Assembly: GCF_002532535.1 (NCBI RefSeq)
Contig: NZ_NQWI01000007.1
Coordinates: 30,483-94,482 of the forward strand
Reading direction: 5' to 3'
Length of the DNA: 64,000 nt
Source: Candidatus Viridilinea mediisalina
Lineage (GTDB): Bacteria; Chloroflexota; Chloroflexia; Chloroflexales; Chloroflexaceae
Below the pieces are notes generated by a model. The model was not told the origin of the DNA. It saw only the letters and a program-made list of their open reading frames with translations, and did no database searches. Of this stretch, positions 7,977 through 18,000 are shown one piece after another. A program made the position numbers and the translations under genes. The number at the start of each line of letters is the position of its first letter. The stretch's first letter is position 1.

Positions 7977-8585
7977 ATGGTTATGAACACTACCAACTAC
8001 ACTAGTTCTAATTTGCAAAAGCATACGAGTGGTAATCCGCTACAACGTTACCTGCTGGGGCGTTTTCATACAGCGGCGGGAGCTTTGTTGGCGCGGATAG
8101 AGCCACGGCCCCTACAGATTCTGGATGCGGGCTGTGGCGAGGGCTTTGCGATGCGGGAAGTGTTGGCCGAGTTACCCGGAGCGGTGCTGGGGCTTGATGG
8201 CAGTGCGGGGGCACTGCGTGTGGCGGAAGAACTTAATCCGGGCCGTGGCTTTACCGCAGGCGATCTCTATGCACTACCCTTCCTGCCTGGCAGTTTTGAT
8301 CTGGTAGTCTGCATGGAGGTATTGGAACATCTCGATCAGCCGGAACGGGGTCTTGCTGAATTGTTGCGCGTCAGTCGGGATTGGCTATTGTTAAGTGTGC
8401 CCAATGAGCCCCTCTTTCGGGGGGCAAATTTTCTGCGCGGCAAAAACGTGGCCGCATGGGGCAATGATCCCGGCCATGTGAACCATTGGTCAGCCTGGGC
8501 TTTTCGGCGTTTTGTAGGTAGGCATTGCCGCATCGTGGCCACTTGTACCAGCTTCCCGTGGACGCTGGCCCTGTGTAGGATTTGA
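7977..8585 (+). CDS. Class I SAM-dependent methyltransferase
   Basis: A 202-residue Rossmann methyltransferase. Motif I is ILDAGCGEGFAM, the acidic loop after the second strand is VLGLDGSAGAL, and FDLVVCMEVLEHLDQPERGL is the UbiE/COQ5-like motif IV region. The acceptor is unknown. It starts only three bases after the glycosyltransferase stop and is followed after three bases by the membrane protein gene, so co-translation is likely. ATG at 7977 and ATG at 7983 are both possible; neither has a clear ribosome site. It is shorter at the C-terminus than many relatives. The substrate may be the lipid or sugar product of the neighbouring glycosyltransferase (inference). Confidence 0.85.
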   Translation: MVMNTTNYTSSNLQKHTSGNPLQRYLLGRFHTAAGALLARIEPRPLQILDAGCGEGFAMREVLAELPGAVLGLDGSAGALRVAEELNPGRGFTAGDLYALPFLPGSFDLVVCMEVLEHLDQPERGLAELLRVSRDWLLLSVPNEPLFRGANFLRGKNVAAWGNDPGHVNHWSAWAFRRFVGRHCRIVATCTSFPWTLALCRI

Positions 8586-8588
8586 GCT

Positions 8589-9497
8589 ATGCACGCTGTG
8601 CTACGCTCGCCTTGGCTGCGTGGGGCGATCTTTGGCTTGGTACTCCTAGCTTGGGCTTGGTTCCTGTGGGGCCAACTTGATGAACTACGTCACTACCCTT
8701 GGCAATTGGGGCCACTGCCGCTGCTGATCAGCATAGGCTGGGGTGCGCTCTACTTTGCCGGGCTTGCCCTTGGCTGGACACTGCTGTTGCGCACTATGGA
8801 GGGGGCTGCAGGGCAGGTTGGTTTGCTGGCAGGGAGTCACATCTGGTTGAGTACCATGCTCGCCCGGTATGTGCCGGGCAACATCTGGCATATTGTGGGC
8901 CGGGTGGCGCTGGCGGGTCAGTTGGGGGTGAGTAAGAGCCATGTGGCTACGAGCGCCACCGTTGAGCAACTGCTGACGCTGATGGGTGCGGCGTTGCTCT
9001 TTGGGCTGAGCCTGCCTTTTTGGGGCGTTGGGGCGGGCGCAGAGCTGTGGCTGCTTGGGCTGCTGCCGCTTGGGCTGATCGCGCTGCACCCACGCATCTT
9101 TGGGGCGCTCTTGGCTTGGGCGGCGGTACGTCTGAAACGTCCCGATCTGGCATGGCCCTACCGCTACCGCACCATGCTTTGGCTTTTGGGGGCCTTTGCG
9201 CTGGCCAATCTAGCCGCTGGGCTAGCGCTCTATGTGTTGGTTGCGGCACTTACGCCGGTAGGTATTGCGCTGCTCCCCTTCTTGGTGGGCGCGGCGGCAC
9301 TAGCGTGGGCCTTGGGCTATTTGAGCCTGTTGACCCCAAGTGGCTTGGGCGTGCGTGAGGCGATCTTGACCACCCTTTTAGCTCAGGTGGTACCCTTGCC
9401 GGTGGCGATTATAGGCAGCCTACTACACCGCTTGGCCTTAACCTTGGGCGAAGTGGTTGCAGTGGGCCTCGTGGTGGGCTTGAGGAGAATAGGATGA
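8589..9497 (+). CDS. Lysylphosphatidylglycerol-synthase-like (UPF0104) membrane protein
   Basis: A 302-residue integral membrane protein with about seven to eight hydrophobic helices. Family marks are AGSHIWLSTMLARYVPGNIWHIVGR near the middle and SLLTPSGLGVREAILTTLLA near the end, as in the flippase domain of MprF and the UPF0104 group. It lacks the MprF aminoacyl-transferase domain, so it is more likely a lipid transporter or helper than a lysyltransferase. It belongs to the tight cluster with the GT2 and methyltransferase genes and overlaps the next gene by four bases (ATGA), implying coupled translation. Confidence 0.82.
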   Translation: MHAVLRSPWLRGAIFGLVLLAWAWFLWGQLDELRHYPWQLGPLPLLISIGWGALYFAGLALGWTLLLRTMEGAAGQVGLLAGSHIWLSTMLARYVPGNIWHIVGRVALAGQLGVSKSHVATSATVEQLLTLMGAALLFGLSLPFWGVGAGAELWLLGLLPLGLIALHPRIFGALLAWAAVRLKRPDLAWPYRYRTMLWLLGAFALANLAAGLALYVLVAALTPVGIALLPFLVGAAALAWALGYLSLLTPSGLGVREAILTTLLAQVVPLPVAIIGSLLHRLALTLGEVVAVGLVVGLRRIG

Positions 9498-9706
9498 ACT
9501 GTTGGCACTGTGACCGACCGGCCCATGGGGTCTGTCGTTTTTGTGGGCGGGCGCTCTGCCGTGATCATGTGCGCGAGATGCCGTATATTGTCGCGCTCTA
9601 TAAGGATCAGCACAACACCCACCAGGCGATTGTGACGGCACGGGCGCTCTTTTGTGGCGTCTGCGAGCCGCGTGAGGAGCCGGTTGGCATGCCGGAGCTG
9701 AAGTGA
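9494..9706 (+). CDS. Small zinc-ribbon / B-box-like protein
   Basis: A 70-residue protein dense in metal ligands: Cys3, Cys6, Cys14, Cys17, Cys22, His25, His40, His43, Cys54 and Cys57. The spacing C-x2-C-x7-C-x2-C-x4-C-x2-H resembles B-box or FYVE-like zinc-binding folds seen in small bacterial proteins. It has no membrane segment. It overlaps the preceding membrane protein gene by ATGA, so it is co-translated and probably works with it or regulates it. No specific function is recognised. Confidence 0.75.
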   Translation: MNCWHCDRPAHGVCRFCGRALCRDHVREMPYIVALYKDQHNTHQAIVTARALFCGVCEPREEPVGMPELK

Positions 9707-9723
9707 GGTAGAGGTTACACGAG

Positions 9724-9981
9724 AACACAGAGGGTTTGAACCACAGAGGCACAGAGCGCACAGAGAGATGTTCTATCTGCATTTCTGCCTAACTTTCTCG
9801 CTCCTCCCCCTCTGTGTCCTCTGTGCCTCTGTGGTTCAAACTCTCTGTGCCCTCTGTACCCTAGAGGCACAGAGAGAGATGTTCTATCTGCATTTCTGCC
9901 TAACTTTCTCGCTCCTCCCCCTCTGTGTCCTCGGTGCCTCTGTGGTTCAAACTCTCTGTACCCTCTGTGCCCTCTCTACCC
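9724..9981. repeat. CACAGAG-type repeat with 111-bp tandem duplication
   Basis: An inverted-repeat element built from ACCACAGAGGCACAGAG and its complement CTCTGTGCCTCTGTGGTT. A 111-bp segment starting GATGTTCTATCTGC is present twice in tandem, at 9767-9877 and from 9878, with few changes. Related single copies lie at 27618, 31680, 35092 and 56486. There is no coding sequence. Confidence 0.9.
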
Positions 9982-10560
9982 TCACACCGGATCAGGCACA
10001 ATCAGCCCATAGTTCCCATCGCGGCGGCGATAGAGCACGCTGAGGCGCTGGTTCTCAGCGTCTTGGAAGATGAAGAAATTGTGGCCAAGCAGCTCCATCT
10101 GCTCAATCGCGTCGTCGGTGAACATGGGGCGCAGAGTGAACTGTTTGGTGCGGATGAGCTCGTGGTCGTGATCGGCTTCCTCGTCGGGAGCGGCTTCGGC
10201 TGTAGGCAGATCGGGCTCGTTGACAACGAAAGCCTCGACGGGGCGGGGGGCGCGTTCGCGCCGCCAGTATTTCTCTTTGTAGCGCTTGATCTGGCGCTGC
10301 AAAACCGACTGCACCTGGTCAATCGCCGAGAAGAGGTCGTTGCTCTGCTCTTCGGCACGCAGAATAACCCCATGCTCGCCGACCAGGGTGACTTGGACGC
10401 GACTGACTTCGCCAGCGTTGCGTTGCTGCTGGGTGTGGACCTCGACGGTGGCGCTGGTGATACCGCCCATATAGCGCACGAGCTTGCTCAGCTTCTCGTT
10501 AATATGGCTCCGCTGACGCTCGGTGATCTTACTGTTGCGGCTTTTGATTGTGAGTTCCAT
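9982..10560 (-). CDS. hpf: Ribosome hibernation promoting factor, long form
   Basis: A 192-residue long-form HPF. The N-terminal domain (about 1-100, MELTIKSRNSKITERQRSHINEKL) is the ribosome-binding YfiA/RaiA fold. A linker of ~40 residues rich in P, A, E and D follows. The C-terminal domain (IRTKQFTLRPMFTDDAIEQM ... FFIFQDAENQRLSVLYRRRDGNYGLI) mediates dimerisation of 70S particles into 100S in the family. The ATG at 10560 is chosen because GGAGG lies five bases upstream. It acts on resting ribosomes in the cytoplasm. It stands alone, divergent from the GNAT gene. Confidence 0.95.
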   Translation of the reverse strand: MELTIKSRNSKITERQRSHINEKLSKLVRYMGGITSATVEVHTQQQRNAGEVSRVQVTLVGEHGVILRAEEQSNDLFSAIDQVQSVLQRQIKRYKEKYWRRERAPRPVEAFVVNEPDLPTAEAAPDEEADHDHELIRTKQFTLRPMFTDDAIEQMELLGHNFFIFQDAENQRLSVLYRRRDGNYGLIVPDPV

Positions 10561-10917
10561 CTGGTCCTCCATACCAATAAACAAGCGGCACCCACGCAAA
10601 AATTTCGCAGCGGGTGTACAGAACGGCAAAGCCCCCGGGCGCAGGGCGCACCGAGGACTCTGCTGACTGTCAAACTATGGGGCGATGCGACGTGCGGTTG
10701 CAACTGTTGCCATCGCGGAAATCTTTCTGCTCACAACGCTGTGGGATGCGGTGGTTTGGCCACCACAATACTCATATGGTGCATTGTACAACGCTTGAGC
10801 CAGTGGTATAGTTGTGAAATCTTAACTCTTGCTTAAAGTACTGCGCCAAGGCGTCCGAAAGACCGTAACATGCCCGTAACTCTTACAGTGTACAATGCTA
10901 TCGTAATGCAGTGCGTT

Positions 10918-11022
10918 ATGCCATTTCAGATTGTAGATTGTAGATTTCAGATTGTAGATTGCCGAACATGGTGTTCCAGTGAGCTTTCGCGTGCTTGATG
11001 ATGCGGCATGTTCAACGGTATG
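10918..11022. repeat. Heptamer-containing MITE-like element, copy B
   Basis: In the 490-bp gap between divergent genes. It has the end sequence ATGCCATTTCAG, GATTGTA heptamers interrupted by TTCAG, then GCCGAACATGGTGTTCCAGT ... GCTTGATGATGCGGCATGTTCAACGGTAT. It is the same family as copies at 20992, 28979 and 60113. The rest of the gap (10561-10917) shows nothing I can name. Confidence 0.8.
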
Positions 11023-11052
11023 TAGGATTATACGTGTTGGCGAAAGGCTAAT

Positions 11053-11655
11053 ATGAGCAATGTCTTGTTTGTCAACCATCCCAACCCCACCGCTACGGTA
11101 ACGCTAACCGCCCGTAATGGCTACGCGGTGCGGGTGCGTCATATGCGCCGCGAAGATGGGGCGCTGCTTGAGCGCATGTTTTATCGGCTCTCTTCTCAGA
11201 CGCGCTACCGGCGCTTCTTTGTGCCACTGGATCACATTGATCCCGATCGGGTTCATCAGGAAGCCCAGCGCCTAGCTCAGATTAACCCCAAGCGCGAGTT
11301 GGCACTCATTGCACTGATTGAAGAAGAGGGGCGCGATGAGTGTGTGGCTGTCGCACGCTATGGCTGTATTGCGGATCGTGAGCATGCCTGCGAAGGCTCG
11401 ATTGTGGTACGCGACGATTTTCAGCATGCCGGGCTCGGACGGCAACTCTTTGATCTGTTGATTCAATCCGCAATGGCGCGGGGCATGCAGCACATGTCGC
11501 TCTTGACTCATGCAGATAACACTGGCATGATTGCCCTCGTGCATGGCTTGGGTCTGCCCTATAAAGGCCGCTACAGTGCTGGACTCTATGAGGTGGATGT
11601 GCAACTCAGTGATGGGACACAGCCCTTCTTTCCCTTTACTGCGCCACGCGGATGA
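11053..11655 (+). CDS. GNAT-family N-acetyltransferase
   Basis: A 200-residue GNAT protein. The sequence YAVRVRHMRREDGALLERMFYRLSSQTRYRRFF resembles the acetyltransferase half of Pat-type protein acetyltransferases. The acetyl-CoA motif is VVRDDFQHAGLGRQLFDLLIQSA (an R/Q-x-x-G-x-G/A-like loop), near residues 118-140. There is no NDP-forming acyl-CoA synthetase domain, so it is a stand-alone enzyme. The substrate could be protein lysines or a small amine. The ATG at 11053 lies after GAAAGG. A short gap separates it from a co-directional hydrolase. Confidence 0.85.
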   Translation: MSNVLFVNHPNPTATVTLTARNGYAVRVRHMRREDGALLERMFYRLSSQTRYRRFFVPLDHIDPDRVHQEAQRLAQINPKRELALIALIEEEGRDECVAVARYGCIADREHACEGSIVVRDDFQHAGLGRQLFDLLIQSAMARGMQHMSLLTHADNTGMIALVHGLGLPYKGRYSAGLYEVDVQLSDGTQPFFPFTAPRG

Positions 11656-11725
11656 GCTATGCTATTGCGCTACCGCCCTATTTTCTCTTTCCTATTTCCT
11701 CTTTGCTTGCCTAAGGAACTCCTCT

Positions 11726-12634
11726 ATGATCCGTCGCAGTGCGTTGCTTCCTTCGCTGCTCAGTGGGGCGATTGGCCTTGTTGGGGGCGCTTTGGGAGCG
11801 GCTTGGTATGTGAGTGGCCGCGTAAGCCCTGAGCCGCGCCGCACCTTCCTTGATGCCTATACCTTTACCCCTTGGGAGTTGGGCGTACCCTTTGAGCCTG
11901 TGCGTTTTACCAGTAGTGCCGGGGTTACGCTGCGCGGTTGGTGGTTGCCCCAAGCAGAGCCCAAAGGGGTTATGATTGGCTGCCACGGCCATAGCGGCAG
12001 CAAGGATGATATGCTTGGCATTGGCAGCAATGTCTGGCGTGCGGGTTATAGTGTGCTGCTCTTCGATTTCCGAGGGCGCGGTGAATCTGATCCCTGGCCA
12101 CAAACCCTGGTGAGCCGTGAGGTGGATGATCTGACCGCCGCAGTGGATTTTGTCGCCGCCCGTGAGCCCCAGGCGGCCATTGGGGTGGTTGGCTTTTCGA
12201 TGGGTGCAGCGGTGGCCATCCTCACTGCGGCTCAAGATGCCCGCATTGGCGCGGTGGTGGCCGATAGCGCCTTCACCACGGGCCGCGATGTGGTGGCCCA
12301 TAATATCCGTAGTGTGCTGCGCCTGCCTGCAGAATTTTTAGTCATGGCCGCTGATCAGATTGTACACATGCGCCATGGCTACCGCTTCAGCAGTGTGCGT
12401 CCGCTGGATCGGGTGGCCCAGCTTGCCCCACGCCCACTTATGATCATCCATGGTGCTGAGGATACCCTCGTGCCGTGCAGCCACGCTGAGCGGCTCTACC
12501 AGGCCGCCAAGGAGCCGCGTGAGCTCTGGATGGTGCCTGGCGTTGATCACTGTGGGGCCTATTTTATTGATCGGCCAGCCTATTGCCAGCGGGTGATTGG
12601 GTTTCTGGATCAGTATTTGACCAGTTTGGGGTAA
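11726..12634 (+). CDS. Alpha/beta hydrolase, membrane-anchored
   Basis: A 302-residue hydrolase of the serine-aminopeptidase/BAAT-like superfamily. An N-terminal hydrophobic segment (about 6-30, LLPSLLSGAIGLVGGALGAA) looks like a signal anchor, placing the catalytic domain outside or at the membrane. Catalytic elements: GHSG-like oxyanion region GCHGHSGSKDD, nucleophile elbow GFSMGA, Asp in GAEDTLV and His in GVDHCGAY. The ATG at 11726 is chosen because AAGGAACT precedes it; a longer frame would overlap the GNAT gene. The substrate is unknown (ester or peptide). It precedes trmD with a hairpin repeat between. Confidence 0.85.
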   Translation: MIRRSALLPSLLSGAIGLVGGALGAAWYVSGRVSPEPRRTFLDAYTFTPWELGVPFEPVRFTSSAGVTLRGWWLPQAEPKGVMIGCHGHSGSKDDMLGIGSNVWRAGYSVLLFDFRGRGESDPWPQTLVSREVDDLTAAVDFVAAREPQAAIGVVGFSMGAAVAILTAAQDARIGAVVADSAFTTGRDVVAHNIRSVLRLPAEFLVMAADQIVHMRHGYRFSSVRPLDRVAQLAPRPLMIIHGAEDTLVPCSHAERLYQAAKEPRELWMVPGVDHCGAYFIDRPAYCQRVIGFLDQYLTSLG

Positions 12635-12652
12635 AAGGATAATTTGGTATTA

Positions 12653-12693
12653 TTTCGTTCGTGTTGGCGACTATGCTACCAACACGAACGAAA
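12653..12693. repeat. Hairpin directly upstream of trmD
   Basis: The arms TTTCGTTCGTGTTGG and exact complement CCAACACGAACGAAA surround an 11-base loop in which the usual GGCGGC core is degenerate. It has the same arms as the hairpin at 6814. It ends six bases before the trmD ATG and leaves no clear Shine-Dalgarno sequence. Confidence 0.8.
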
Positions 12694-12699
12694 AAACGC

Positions 12700-13449
12700 A
12701 TGATTTTTGATGTCCTAACTCTCTTTCCCGCGATGTTCAGCGGGCCCATGACTGAAAGCATTCTCAAGCGGGCGCAGCAGGCCGGGCTGATGACGCTGCG
12801 TCTGCACAATATCCGCGATTGGGCTACGGATCGCCACCGTACCGCTGATGATGCGCCCTATGGCGGTGGGGCCGGTATGGTGATGAAGGCGGTGCCGACG
12901 GCGGCGGCTATCCGTGCGGTGCTGGCACTAGAACCGGAAGCGCCGCCTGCCCCCGTGATCCTCCTCAGCCCTGATGGGACGCCTTTTACCCAAGCGTTAG
13001 CCCACGAACTGGCGCTCCAGCCGCGGCTCATTCTGCTCTGCGGCCACTATGAGGGTCTGGATGAACGGGTGCGCGAGACGCTCGTGACCCAAGAAATGAG
13101 CATCGGGGATTATGTACTCACTGGTGGCGAATTGGCCGCAATGGTGCTGATTGATGCGGTTGCCCGCTTGCGCCCTGGTGTGATTGATGCCGAGTCGATT
13201 AGCGAAGAGAGCCATAGCGACGGCCTGCTCGAATACCCGCACTACACCCGACCTGCCCTCTGGGAGGATCACCCTGTGCCGCCGGTGCTGCTCTCTGGAC
13301 ACCATGGTGCAGTGGCGCGCTGGCGGCGCAAAGAGCGTCTGCGCCGCACCCTTGCCCGTCGGCCCGACCTATTGCCCCGTGCTTATGCCACAGGCCAACT
13401 GAGCCGCGACGATCTGAACTTTTTGGCTGAGTTGGGTTGGGTACCGTGA
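12700..13449 (+). CDS. trmD: tRNA (guanine37-N1)-methyltransferase
   Basis: A 249-residue SPOUT-class enzyme that methylates G37 of tRNAs to prevent +1 frameshifting. Family marks are [13 protein letters not shown] at the N-terminus, [27 protein letters not shown] and the knot motif [20 protein letters not shown]. The conserved Asp in [17 protein letters not shown] is present. The start at 12700 is fixed by the family N-terminus; an upstream frame reads through a hairpin repeat. It is not beside rimM or rplS here. Instead it is followed 12 bases later by an FtsW/RodA gene. The hairpin just upstream may affect translation initiation (inference). Confidence 0.96.
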   Translation: MIFDVLTLFPAMFSGPMTESILKRAQQAGLMTLRLHNIRDWATDRHRTADDAPYGGGAGMVMKAVPTAAAIRAVLALEPEAPPAPVILLSPDGTPFTQALAHELALQPRLILLCGHYEGLDERVRETLVTQEMSIGDYVLTGGELAAMVLIDAVARLRPGVIDAESISEESHSDGLLEYPHYTRPALWEDHPVPPVLLSGHHGAVARWRRKERLRRTLARRPDLLPRAYATGQLSRDDLNFLAELGWVP

Positions 13450-13461
13450 GGAGTTGGTACC

Positions 13462-14862
13462 ATGCTAAAACGCCTACGCCAATTTCGGGGAATCGAGTTT
13501 CAACTCCTCTTCACTGTCCTGCTCTTCTTTGCAGCGGGCTACCTGCTGGTCATGGTGGCGACGCAACAGCGTGAGTTTGTAGCTACAGTGCCGGGGCTGT
13601 TGAGTATCCTCTGGCCTTCGACGCTGCCCCTGCTGCTCTTCATTGCGGTCTCGGTGGGCTTGAGCTTCCATAGCCCCCAGGCCGATCAGATTCTCCTGCC
13701 GTTGGTGGCGCTCTTGGCGGGCCTAAGCCTGATGCTGACGGCACGCCTGGAGCCGAGCCTCAACGCGCTCTACCGCTGCTCTACGCCCGACGGGGTGGTG
13801 TTTGGCTGCTACGAAGCAATTGATGCCAAACAATCACTCTGGGTCACGCTGGGGGTGGTGGGCATGGCGGCGATCATCTTTCTGCCCTGGGATCGCATCC
13901 TGATCCGCAATCTGCGTCTCTCACTCATTGATGTCTTGGATCACTACCGCTACTTTTGGCTGGCCTCGGGCTTGGTGCTGATCGGCGCAACCTTTATCTT
14001 TGGCGTTGATCCCAACAATTCCGGTGTGAACCTCTGGTTCAACTTTGGCTTCTTTCTCTTCCAGCCCTCGGAGTTGCTCAAGATTATCCTGGTGATCTTT
14101 ATGGCTTCCTACCTAAACCAGCACCGCGAGGTGGTGGCTGGTGGTTATCAGTTGGGGCCATTGACCTTGCCGCCGCTCCCCTATCTGGTGCCCCTCGCTG
14201 CCATGTGGGGCATTGCAATGAGTACCATTGTCTTTCAGCGCGACCTAGGAGCAGCCTTGTTGCTCTACGGGGTCTTTTTGGCCATGCTCTATGCCGCGAC
14301 GGGGCGGGCGTGGTACGTACTCGCCGGACTGATCGCCTTTGGCGGCGGGGCGTACATTCTCTACCAACTGATGCCTATTGTCTCACTGCGTATTCAGGTC
14401 TGGCTCGATCCCTGGGCGACCGCACGCGGCAGTGGCTACCAGATTGTGCAGGCGATCTACGCGCTCGCTTCAGGCGGCATCTTTGGCCAAGGGTTGGGCA
14501 TGGGCGTACCGGCAATTGTCCCCGCAATCCACACCGATTTTATCTTTACAGCCATTGGTGAAGAGTTGGGCCTCGCGGGAGCATTGGCGGTCTTGATTGC
14601 CTACATCCTCTTAATTTTCCGTGGCTTTCACATTGCCCTACGAATTCCGGGGCGCTTCCGAGGCTTTGAGCAACTCCTCGTGGTGGGGCTAACATCCATC
14701 ATTGCCGTGCAGACGCTGATCATCCTCGGCGGCAACCTACGCCTCATTCCACTGACAGGCATCACCTTGCCCTTCATCTCCTACGGAGGCTCCTCGATCC
14801 TGATCAACTTTCTGATCGTGGGGCTCTTGATGCGTATCTCGGCCCAGACCGGGGGGCGGTAG
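13462..14862 (+). CDS. FtsW/RodA/SpoVE-family SEDS protein
   Basis: A 466-residue polytopic protein with about ten to twelve membrane helices. SEDS marks are FNFGFFLFQPSELLKIILVIF (the conserved lipid-facing region), FQRDLGAALLLYG (with the catalytic-type Asp), and near the end LIPLTGITLPFISYGGSS. SEDS proteins polymerise peptidoglycan glycan strands from lipid II with a class B penicillin-binding protein. GAGGAG precedes the ATG, 12 bases after trmD. No pbp gene is adjacent, so FtsW (division) and RodA (elongation) cannot be separated. The N-terminal region (~100 residues) is longer than in E. coli FtsW. Confidence 0.92.
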   Translation: MLKRLRQFRGIEFQLLFTVLLFFAAGYLLVMVATQQREFVATVPGLLSILWPSTLPLLLFIAVSVGLSFHSPQADQILLPLVALLAGLSLMLTARLEPSLNALYRCSTPDGVVFGCYEAIDAKQSLWVTLGVVGMAAIIFLPWDRILIRNLRLSLIDVLDHYRYFWLASGLVLIGATFIFGVDPNNSGVNLWFNFGFFLFQPSELLKIILVIFMASYLNQHREVVAGGYQLGPLTLPPLPYLVPLAAMWGIAMSTIVFQRDLGAALLLYGVFLAMLYAATGRAWYVLAGLIAFGGGAYILYQLMPIVSLRIQVWLDPWATARGSGYQIVQAIYALASGGIFGQGLGMGVPAIVPAIHTDFIFTAIGEELGLAGALAVLIAYILLIFRGFHIALRIPGRFRGFEQLLVVGLTSIIAVQTLIILGGNLRLIPLTGITLPFISYGGSSILINFLIVGLLMRISAQTGGR

Positions 14863-14867
14863 GGCGG

Positions 14868-15030
14868 AACAGAGGAACAGGCGAACAGGCGAACAGAGGA
14901 ACAGAGGAACAGAAGAACAGAAGAACAGGGGAACAGAACGGTGCCGCAAAAGAGCGCAAAGGAACGCACAAAAACAGCGGTGCCGTCGCCCCTCTCCCAC
15001 GTTGTGGGAGAGGGGCCGGGGGTGAGGGCC
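14868..15030. repeat. Octamer array and GTGGGAGAGGGG palindrome
   Basis: About nine tandem 8-bp units (GAACAGAG with last bases varying A/G/C) occupy 14868-14939. They are followed by a perfect palindrome with arms GCCCCTCTCCCAC and GTGGGAGAGGGGC at 14988-15016. The gap lies between convergent genes. The octamer family recurs at 37157-37276. Confidence 0.85.
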
Positions 15031-15065
15031 ATCCTTGTGATCCCAAAGCTCTAGCCATAGATCCC

Positions 15066-18000
15066 TCAACGAACAACCAACGGCAAGTAGAGTTTCCTGA
15101 TAACCACTCCTTCTATAACGAAGACTTGGGTGAAGCTTCTGTCGGTATTGAACGATGCCTCAGTGTTATGGTGGGTGATCCAATTCAGGATCACGTCACC
15201 AGCGACGCCACCGTTCACTTGCACCCTGAAGACGATCAGCAAGCGTCCAGATCGCTCATCTGTAGCGGCTGGAATGGTCAGGTTGGACCAGATGAGATTC
15301 TGACCGTCCACTTGGGGCGACGGCCCGATCAAGGTCTGGAGGTATTGGAGTTTCTCGTTGAGGTTATTTCTGATGTCAACGTTGACCGGACTGTTCGTCG
15401 GGTTGATCGCGGAGATAACGTAGTAGAACTCCTCTTCAGAGCTCACACTGCTCTTGTTTGCATGCAGGCCAAGGGCCGGATTGGGGGGTTCACAGAGACT
15501 AATGATCGGGTCGAGAACCCCGTCCTTGATGGGCAGGGCCCCATCAGGGCTATTGGCCTGGGCGCGGGGCTGGAGTGGCCCCCAGACTTCACCGATGCGT
15601 AGACGCATACGTAGGGCGATCTGGGCTGCCGATACGTCCGCTGGCTTCTCTGGTACATACAGATTCTCCCAGCGCAGCACCGTACCGTTATGATCCTCCG
15701 AGATCACACGCGGCGGGTTGCCCCCTTCCTCCAACATTCTCTCGTAGTAGAGGCCCAGCGGCAGCGTCACGGTCACCGCCGTGCTGGTGTAAGCGTGGCG
15801 ATTGGTGTTCACGATGCTAATCTGGTAGTCGCGCTCCTGCTCGTGGTCAAGGTTGACGCATTGATCGGCCCGCTCAATTGTGGGCTCGACGGTAGCCATC
15901 GGCACCACCTGGATATTAGCAAAGGCATAGAGCCTAAACTCGTCGTCCTCATCTTCGATCCATTCGTAGTTGCGGCAAGGCTCTTGCGGATCATCAGGGC
16001 AGGTGCCTACGCCGTCAATGTTGTCGGCCTCGGCGCGGAACAGATTTCTAAAGGGGCCAACGATATCGCCCGAACGGGCGAAGAAGCGCACATTCGTACT
16101 GGCGTCAGGCGCAAGCGTGGCAAGCGTCCATGTCAGCACTACACGCCCGTCTTCGCGTGTAGTGCTCTGAGGCTGATCTCTAATCGCACTATCGGGTGAC
16201 ATGCCATCAAAGGTAAAGCCGGGGGGCAGTACATCAATGAAGCGTACATTACGCTGTTCAGCTTCGGTATTGTTATTCTTCACATTCAGCCGAACTTCGT
16301 GGCGATCCTGGAGGCTGATGTTGCCGCGCGGGTCAATTGCCTTGCTGAAGGTGAGTGTGTTCAAGACGGTACCGCAGAGGTATTCTACGGGAGCAGCGGT
16401 GCGTGGCACTGAACGCACAACGTAGGACGTTCCACCAAGGCTGGGTGTGAAGCGGAAGTCAAGAATGTTGTTAAAGGAGGTGCTTCGGCAGCGAGGTGGA
16501 TCCAGCCGGGCCACAAAACGCACCGTGTAGCTCTCATTCGGGCCAATGGTTCGTTGCGGCCACTCGAAGGTATTACCACTGACAACCGTCGGTGGCGGAT
16601 TGTCGTCGTCCATACGGACAAAGGCAAAGTTGCCGCCAACATCATAGAGGCCGACGCGGTATTCACGGTTGTCGAGGTTCCTATAGGTGAGGGTGAAGAC
16701 CACTTCGTGGTTGTCTTCCTCATTATTACCGTCAATCGTCTCACGGCTGGCCGTCTTGGTCAGGATCATCGGCGGTGAGATGCGTACACAGACCCGGTTT
16801 GCGCGGGTTTTGTTGACAGTTTCGTCGCTATCTACCACTTCATAGTCGAAGGCGTTGCAGTGGTCAATATACTCGTAGCCTTCGATGTTCAGGGTGTAGC
16901 GGAGCTGTATCGTCTCTTCAGCCGGTACGCTGATGCCCTCCCAGGTGATCGTGCCACCGCTACCATTCCGCACATCCGTGGGTTGGAACGATTGGCCATT
17001 GAGCGTGGAAGAACCCTGCTGGTAGCTAAAGTTAGCACCGTTGCCCGAGGGCATGCGGTCAATCACGCGGACGTTATCGGCGGTCTCCGAGCTACGGTTC
17101 TCGATCTCAATAATGTAGGTGAAGCTACCGCCGCGTGTAACCAAGTATTGGCCTTCGGTCTGCTCCATCTCGGGGTCGGCGAGCTTGCTGGCAAAGAGGC
17201 GCGTAAAGGCTTGGAAGTTCGCCCGCCCACTCCGGGGTTGGATACAGGCCGAGGGGACATCTTGGGGCACACTCACACTGGCGACACCAGTCCCACGAGC
17301 CACGGTCGTCGTATTACCACCACGAATCACCAGAGTCACGGTCTGGCTCGAGGGAGCGCTGAAGGAGCCAGCGGGCATATTGAGCTTCCAGACCACATCG
17401 CCGCCAAGTTCTCTGCCGTCGGGCGCAGAATAGGGCGGTGGATTAGCGCGGCCTGGTATGTAGTAGGCATTAGACTGGATAATATAGCGCAATTCGAGAT
17501 CATTGATCGGCCGATCCCAGAAATTCTGCACCCTGATAGTAATCTCGGCCTCATTGCCCAAGATCGGGCGGGCGGGATCGGCACTGACCGCTGCGATCAC
17601 CACGGGCACCTGGATGCTCGCATCTACACGCCTACCTGAGATGATATGACGGGTTGTGGCTGAACCCAGCAGAGGTATCTCATCGCTGGTTACAAAGTAG
17701 GTATTGTTGCGGAGGATGGTACACTCGATGGCAACATCGAGCTTAAAGAAGCGCACCTTGAACTCCAGCGGATTGGCACCAGGTTGCAGTGGGCCAGGGA
17801 TCACCCAACGGATCTCGCCGTTCTCTTCGTCCACTTCGGCCTGTACCGGCCCCTCCGAACTTACATACTGGCTACCCGCAGGAATGCGATCCGTTAGGGT
17901 AATATTGGTCGCAGCAACCGCATCGGCGCGAATAAGATCGCCAGCACGGTCGCCGGGAGCGGTAGCGTTACCGAGTCTGATCGTGAACTCGACAACCTGA

